The notes under the pieces are model-generated. The model was not told where the DNA came from, ran no database searches, and saw only the letters and a list, made by a program, of their open reading frames with translations. Shown one piece after another: positions 53,783 to 57,714 of a stretch of DNA of 57,714 nucleotides; the stretch's first letter is position 1, and each line of letters opens with the position of its first letter. The translations under genes and the position numbers were made by a program. This DNA is from an uncultured Rhodospirillales bacterium. GTDB lineage: Bacteria; Pseudomonadota; Alphaproteobacteria; Azospirillales; Azospirillaceae. The stretch covers positions 1-57,714 of the forward strand of contig CAIZDL010000146.1 of assembly GCA_903931735.1 (NCBI GenBank), written 5' to 3'.

Positions 53783-55603
53783 TCAGCGTTCCAGATCTTC
53801 GCGCAGGGCTTCAAGTTCCAGCCAACGCTCCTCGGCTGCGGCAAGCGCGGCGGTGCGGGCCTCCAGGTCGGCGGTGAGGCGGCCAAAGGCGGCGGCATCG
53901 CGGGCAAAGAGCGCGTGGTCGGCCAAGCGATCGGTGAGCGCTGTGATCTCCCCGCCGAGGGTATCGATGCGGGCCGGCAACTGATCGAGTTCGCGCTGTT
54001 CTTTGTAGCCCAGTTTGCGTTTGGCTTTTGGTTGCACCAAACCCTGGGGCGTCATGCTGGGCTTGGTGACGATAGCCGGGATGGTTACCGCCGGCTGTGG
54101 ACGTTGGCGCCGATAATCGCTATAACCGCCGGGATACTCGGCGGTGACGCCATCGCCTTCGACGATGATGGTTGAAGTAACCAGCCGGTCGAGAAAGTCG
54201 CGATCGTGGCTGACCAACAGCAGCGTGCCTTTATACTCGCTTAGCACTTCTTGCAGCAGGTCAAGCGTGTCCATGTCGAGGTCGTTGGTCGGCTCGTCCA
54301 TGATCAGCAGGTTGGAGGGCAACGCGAAGAGTTTTGCCAGCAGCAGCCGGTTGCGCTCTCCGCCCGAAAGACTGCGCACCGGGCTATCGAGGGCGCGGGT
54401 GTCGAAGAGGAAGTCTTTGAGGTAGGAGGCGACGTGGCGGGATTTGCCATCCACCACGATCGCGTCACCGCCAAATGGGCAAAGCACCTGCCGCAAGGTG
54501 GCGTCGGGCGGAAGGGACTCGCGCTTTTGGTCGAAATAGGCGGTTTCCAGGGTCGGCGCTAACCGCACCATGCCTTGGTCCGGCTCCAGCTTGCCGGTCA
54601 GCAGGCGCAGCAGCGTGGTTTTTCCGGCGCCGTTGCGTCCGATCAACCCCACCCGGTCGCCGCGCAAAATTCGGGTTGAAAAGTCTTTGACCATGTAGCG
54701 CAGGCCAGAAGAGGTTTGAAATTGCTTGGAAACCTTTTCGGCCTCAAGAACCAGCCGGCCGCCGGTATCGGCTTCGGAGACCGCGAGTTTGACCTGCTTC
54801 CCGCCCCGGATTTCGGCCGAGCGATCACGTCTGAGTTGCTGAAGCGAGCGGACCCGGCCCATGTTGCGGGTGCGCCGGGCGCTGATTCCCTCGCGCATCC
54901 ACAACAGTTCAGAAGCGATTTTGCGGTCAAGCTTGTGGGAAGCCAGCTCATCGGCGGCGAATTGGTCGGCTTGCCAGGTTTCAAACTCGGAAAACGGCCG
55001 CTCGGCCACCCGCAGCCGGCCGCGATCGAGCCACAGGACGTTGCGGGCGAGGCGATTGAGGAAGGCGCGATCGTGGCTGATCAGTAAAAGTCCGCCGCGA
55101 AAGGCCAGCAACTCGGATTCCAGCCACTCGATGGTTGGAAGGTCGAGGTGGTTGGTCGGCTCATCGAGCAGCAGGACGTCGGGCTGGCTGACCAGTGCCC
55201 GCCCCAGCGCCGCCCGTCGCAGCTTTCCGCCCGAGAGCAGGGCCAACTCGCGGTCGCCGGGGAGTTGCAACCGGTCGAGCACGGCGGAGACCCGGTGCAG
55301 CGCGTCCTCATCTCCCAGCGCGAGCCCCGCCGCCACGAAGTCTTGAACCGTCTTGAAGCCGGCGATATCCGGCTCTTGGGGCAGGGTGCCGATCCGGCAG
55401 CCGGGCTGAATGAAGCGTTCGCCCCCGTCGGGGTGGATCTCTCCTGCCAACAGGCGGAGCAGTGTCGACTTCCCGGCGCCGTTTCGTCCCACCAGCGTCA
55501 GCTTGTCGCCGCGGGTGATGGGCAGGTCTACGCCTTCAAACAGCGGCGTGCCGCCAAAGGTGACGGTGACGCCCTGAAGGGCAATGAGAGGGGGAGCTGC
55601 CAT
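53783..55603 (-). CDS. uup: ABC-F family ATPase, Uup-like
   Basis: A soluble 606-residue protein with two ABC ATPase domains and no membrane part. ABC-F proteins act on the ribosome or, for Uup, on ribosome- and DNA-linked processes. Domain 1: GRNGAGKSTLLRLLAG, LLSGGKLRRAALGRAL, LLLDEPTNHLDLP. Domain 2: GRNGAGKTTLLRLLTG, LSGGERNRLLLAKLF, LIMDEPTNDLDMDTLDLL. The linker contains the helical hairpin around residues 240-280. A C-terminal coiled coil (about 530-605, YKEQRELDQLPARIDTL) is the Uup-type extension. It stands alone on the minus strand. Confidence 0.93.
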   Translation of the reverse strand: MAAPPLIALQGVTVTFGGTPLFEGVDLPITRGDKLTLVGRNGAGKSTLLRLLAGEIHPDGGERFIQPGCRIGTLPQEPDIAGFKTVQDFVAAGLALGDEDALHRVSAVLDRLQLPGDRELALLSGGKLRRAALGRALVSQPDVLLLDEPTNHLDLPTIEWLESELLAFRGGLLLISHDRAFLNRLARNVLWLDRGRLRVAERPFSEFETWQADQFAADELASHKLDRKIASELLWMREGISARRTRNMGRVRSLQQLRRDRSAEIRGGKQVKLAVSEADTGGRLVLEAEKVSKQFQTSSGLRYMVKDFSTRILRGDRVGLIGRNGAGKTTLLRLLTGKLEPDQGMVRLAPTLETAYFDQKRESLPPDATLRQVLCPFGGDAIVVDGKSRHVASYLKDFLFDTRALDSPVRSLSGGERNRLLLAKLFALPSNLLIMDEPTNDLDMDTLDLLQEVLSEYKGTLLLVSHDRDFLDRLVTSTIIVEGDGVTAEYPGGYSDYRRQRPQPAVTIPAIVTKPSMTPQGLVQPKAKRKLGYKEQRELDQLPARIDTLGGEITALTDRLADHALFARDAAAFGRLTADLEARTAALAAAEERWLELEALREDLER

Positions 55604-56011
55604 GGAGCCGTGAACACCTTGCCGTTTCGCATCCGTGATATTGAACGCCCGCCATATATAGCGTCTGGAGCCGGTTCCGGGTGCGGCGACCTGTCACAGC
55701 CCCGGACTTTCCTTATTCGGTGAACGGATAGCGCGGCGGGGGTAGACTTCTGGCGTGATTGAATGGGAGATGTTGCATTTGGGTGGTACTACGCAATAAT
55801 TGGAATGATGTGCGCCGAATTTCAGGCGTTTTTCGTGCGTTGCAAAAAACGCATTGGTGTTATCCCGCCGAATCGACGACAGTGCCCTCAACCTGATCAA
55901 AAAGGTTGGGGGTGAGCGTGCTGGTGTGTCGCTTATTAGCGTTGCGCTGGCCGCGCACAAGAGAATGTCCTGGGGTTGGGAAGCGGCTGCAAAGGGGGCG
56001 AATGTCTAGCC
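55604..56011. other. Intergenic region with two hairpins upstream of the GNAT gene
   Basis: About 400 bases between the divergent uup and GNAT genes. Two stem-loops can be drawn: GCGTTTTT (55826-55833) with AAAAACGC (55845-55852), and CCTCAACC (55886-55893) with GGTTGGGG (55904-55911, one wobble). The second overlaps the possible short gene listed separately. I see no strong sigma70 promoter and no repeat or mobile-element end. Confidence 0.4.
55854..56009 (+). CDS. Possible short gene or gene remnant upstream of GNAT
   Basis: A 51-codon open frame from TTG (or GTG at 55857) whose product includes SRRIDDSALNLIKKVGGERA and continues with VSLISVALAAHKRM. It reads like an amphipathic helical protein and its third-codon positions are GC-rich, as in real genes here. 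Its stop is two bases before the ATG of the GNAT gene, which fits an operon. Against it, there is no ATG near the beginning and no ribosome site, so it may be the remnant of a longer gene. The family is not recognised. Confidence 0.25.
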   Translation: MVLSRRIDDSALNLIKKVGGERAGVSLISVALAAHKRMSWGWEAAAKGANV

Positions 56012-56587
56012 ATGAGAAGTGGTGCCATGAACGCCTTTCGTAAACTTTTCCCCAATGAAATGTCCCGCTATCGCGCACATCTCTTGAGACTCGAATCGGT
56101 TGATCGCCATTTGCGTTTTGGTGGTTCTGTTTCAGATGCGGTGATCGAGCAACATTGTCTGCGGATGGATTGGCACGATACCATCGTGATTGGCTATTTT
56201 GTCGATGGGGAGTTGCGGGGGGCAGCAGAACTGCGCACCGCCGGAGATCTGTTCCCTAGTCGCGGCGAGTTGGCCTTTAGTGTTGAGCGCGTTTACCAGG
56301 GGCGCGGCGTCGGCAGTGCGTTGATGGGCAGGGTGTTGAATATCGCCCGCAACCGGGGGATACGGCAGGTTAACTTGGTCTGTCTGCTCGAAAATCGGGC
56401 GATGCAAAATCTGGCGGTCAAGTTCTCGGGCGCTCGCGTGGTTGATGCCGGTGAGGTTGGAGTCAGTATTCGCCTGGACCGGGCCGACCAGATCAGCCTG
56501 ATGACCGAAGCGCTGGAAGAGAGCGCCGCCCTGGTGGCCTCGATGTTTAGCGGGCTGCCCTTTTGTTCTGGCAAGACCGTGCATTGA
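56012..56587 (+). CDS. GNAT-family N-acetyltransferase
   Basis: A 191-residue acetyl-CoA-dependent acyltransferase fold. The acetyl-CoA pyrophosphate loop (motif A, R/Q-x-x-G-x-G/A) is VYQGRGVGSALMGRVLNIAR, preceded by the beta4 strand ELAFSVERV; LENRAMQNLAVKFSGARVV is the motif B helix. The substrate is unknown; the sequence resembles the broad GNAT group without a specific subfamily signature. Two ATG codons are possible; I used 56012. The alternative at 56027 has AGAAG about eight bases upstream and would shorten the protein by five residues. Confidence 0.85.
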   Translation: MRSGAMNAFRKLFPNEMSRYRAHLLRLESVDRHLRFGGSVSDAVIEQHCLRMDWHDTIVIGYFVDGELRGAAELRTAGDLFPSRGELAFSVERVYQGRGVGSALMGRVLNIARNRGIRQVNLVCLLENRAMQNLAVKFSGARVVDAGEVGVSIRLDRADQISLMTEALEESAALVASMFSGLPFCSGKTVH

Positions 56588-56910
56588 GGCCTTAGGTCGC
56601 ATTCGGAACGTTCTGAATACAGCATGTGATGGTAAGATTGAGTTAAGAATCGGTTGGATTGACCAACGCCTCGCCCCGGGTCTCGCCATTGATTTTTTTG
56701 GCATTATGACCCGCGCGAGAGCTTTTTTCGTGGTCGTTTTATTCAGGTATCGGCCGTTGACGCTGCGACTTTGGGCTGGAGCGCCCAACCTCCGGTTGTT
56801 AAAAAATTGGCATTGACTTCATTTATCACGCTTGCGTGGTGTGGCGTTGGTGCCATACTGGGGCAGGGGCGTTTGGTCCGCACCCGTTCTAGCCTCGCTT
56901 AGGAGCTGTT
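56588..56910 (+). other. Intergenic region between GNAT gene and serralysin-like gene
   Basis: Just over 300 bases, more A+T-rich than the operons to the left, with several T and A runs (for example near 56690, 56720 and 56800). GGAGCTGTT immediately before 56911 serves as a ribosome site for the protease gene. No convincing promoter pair, repeat or supported open frame is visible. Confidence 0.4.
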
Positions 56911-57621
56911 ATGCCAACCAGTGGAGACAGCCGAATTGATGCACTGTGCTACATTGATTCGGGTTTGGTCAGTGCCCGTTGGAATTTTCCTGCGTCTGTT
57001 GGAACGTCGGTCGATAATCCAGGTGGAATTGGTACATCTGCCCAGATAACATATAGTTTTTCCAGCTCTGTTCCAAATTATTACGCGGCTGGTGACAGCG
57101 AACGTCTCGGTTATGCGCCGTTGACAAATAGCCAACGAACGGGGGTTCGTACCGCACTAAACTTATTACACGAGTGTGCCAATGTAACATTTACAGAAGT
57201 CCCTGGCGTTGGGGAAATGGTGTTTAGCCAGTCTGATTTTACGGGGACTTCTAATCAGAACAGTGCGGCATATGCCTATGCGCCCACGTTTGGCTGGACT
57301 TATTCTGGTAGTACAATTCAAAGCGTTAGCGAAAGTGACGTTGGCGGCGATGTTTGGCTTGATACGTCATCGGTAAGCAACCAGACCGATACGGTCGGTT
57401 CATATGGTCTGCTTACGCTGATTCATGAAATCGGACATGCGCTAGGCCTGAAGCACCCATTCGAGAGTCCAAATGTGTTGCCGACGGCAGACGACAATCG
57501 ATGCCGAACGGTGATGTCTTATACGGATGTGGCGAATTCCGGCACTGTTACTGTAACCGGCGATCAGTCTTCCATGCCTATCCGGTTGACGCAGACACCC
57601 ACTAGGTATAGTATTTTATAG
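56911..57621 (+). CDS. Serralysin-like zinc metalloprotease lacking RTX repeats (truncated or degraded)
   Basis: A 236-residue M10-type (metzincin) protease domain. The zinc site HEIGHALGLKHP (His172, Glu173, His176, His182) and the Met-turn RTVMSYTD (Met202) are intact. The N-terminal SGDSRIDAL and ITYSFSSSVPNYY segments match serralysins, which lack a Sec signal and are exported by type I secretion through C-terminal RTX repeats. Here the protein stops 34 residues after the Met-turn, at a point where the tail QTPTRYSIL resembles the start of the conserved TPMLYDI region, and no Gly-Asp repeats follow before the window ends. A frameshift or premature stop is likely, but a natural short form is possible. 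Codon use is more A+T-rich than in the neighbours. Confidence 0.8.
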   Translation: MPTSGDSRIDALCYIDSGLVSARWNFPASVGTSVDNPGGIGTSAQITYSFSSSVPNYYAAGDSERLGYAPLTNSQRTGVRTALNLLHECANVTFTEVPGVGEMVFSQSDFTGTSNQNSAAYAYAPTFGWTYSGSTIQSVSESDVGGDVWLDTSSVSNQTDTVGSYGLLTLIHEIGHALGLKHPFESPNVLPTADDNRCRTVMSYTDVANSGTVTVTGDQSSMPIRLTQTPTRYSIL

Positions 57622-57714
57622 AAAGTTGCTGGTCTGGCCAGCAATGCGTTGGAAATGGCGATCTGGGATGAATGCATCTGCCCCGAAGTTGATGGATGTT
57701 GAGCAACGCCCTGA

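Noticed and set aside
55805-55915. 36-codon plus-strand frame starting ATGATG in the uup/GNAT gap
   Set aside because: It has no ribosome site, an ordinary random-looking product, and competes with a better-composed frame in the same DNA.
56132-56788. Minus-strand open frame covering most of the GNAT gene
   Set aside because: The plus-strand product has a clear acetyl-CoA-binding motif, and the antisense product shows no family features or ribosome site.

Overview
The window looks like chromosomal DNA of a GC-rich alphaproteobacterium, most likely Rhodospirillales-like. The clues are a ChpT-type histidine phosphotransferase beside a chemotaxis operon, the carB-greA pairing, two separate chemosensory clusters, many multi-domain hybrid histidine kinases, and globin- and hemerythrin-type sensor proteins. 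I could not run a taxonomic search, so genus and species are left open. I see no insertion sequence, prophage or CRISPR array.

Left part (1-17895): a 5'-complete but truncated globin-coupled chemoreceptor and a SWIM/SNF2 helicase lie on the minus strand, divergent from tsaD. A stand-alone CZB protein follows. Then comes a tightly overlapping operon: receiver protein, CheW, CheR-TPR, CheW, membrane chemoreceptor, CheA-receiver, CheB and a 991-residue multi-receiver hybrid kinase. The gene set and protein sizes match the Wsp type of alternative-function chemosensory system. In place of the WspR diguanylate cyclase it has a hybrid kinase carrying its own receivers and Hpt domain.

Middle part (17902-35617): a minus-strand acyl-CoA synthetase with a small partner gene, a tandem cyclic-nucleotide-binding protein, a lipoprotein and an RND efflux pump (membrane fusion protein plus permease). 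A second signalling operon encodes a PAS sensor kinase, a hybrid kinase and a fused two-domain ABC ATPase of YejF type without permeases. Divergent from it is a partner-switching cassette: STAS antagonist, HATPase and receiver-PP2C phosphatase.

Right part (35681-57714): a bacteriohemerythrin-like protein with one expected iron ligand changed; tRNA-Leu(UAA); a TrmN6-like methyltransferase; chpT; and a classical cheA-cheW-cheY-cheB-cheR operon. Next are a QmcA/NfeD pair, greA and carB, epmA, which overlaps ampD tail to tail, and an ABC-F ATPase. Interspersed are four small exported glycine-rich membrane proteins, two of them adjacent paralogues. The window ends with a GNAT acetyltransferase and a serralysin-like protease that stops before the usual calcium-binding repeats.

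Overall the region is dominated by signal transduction. One cluster probably controls flagellar taxis. The Wsp-like cluster probably controls a developmental, surface or transcriptional response through a phosphorelay. The partner-switching cassette probably controls a sigma factor or another STAS-regulated target. These outputs are inferred from architecture.
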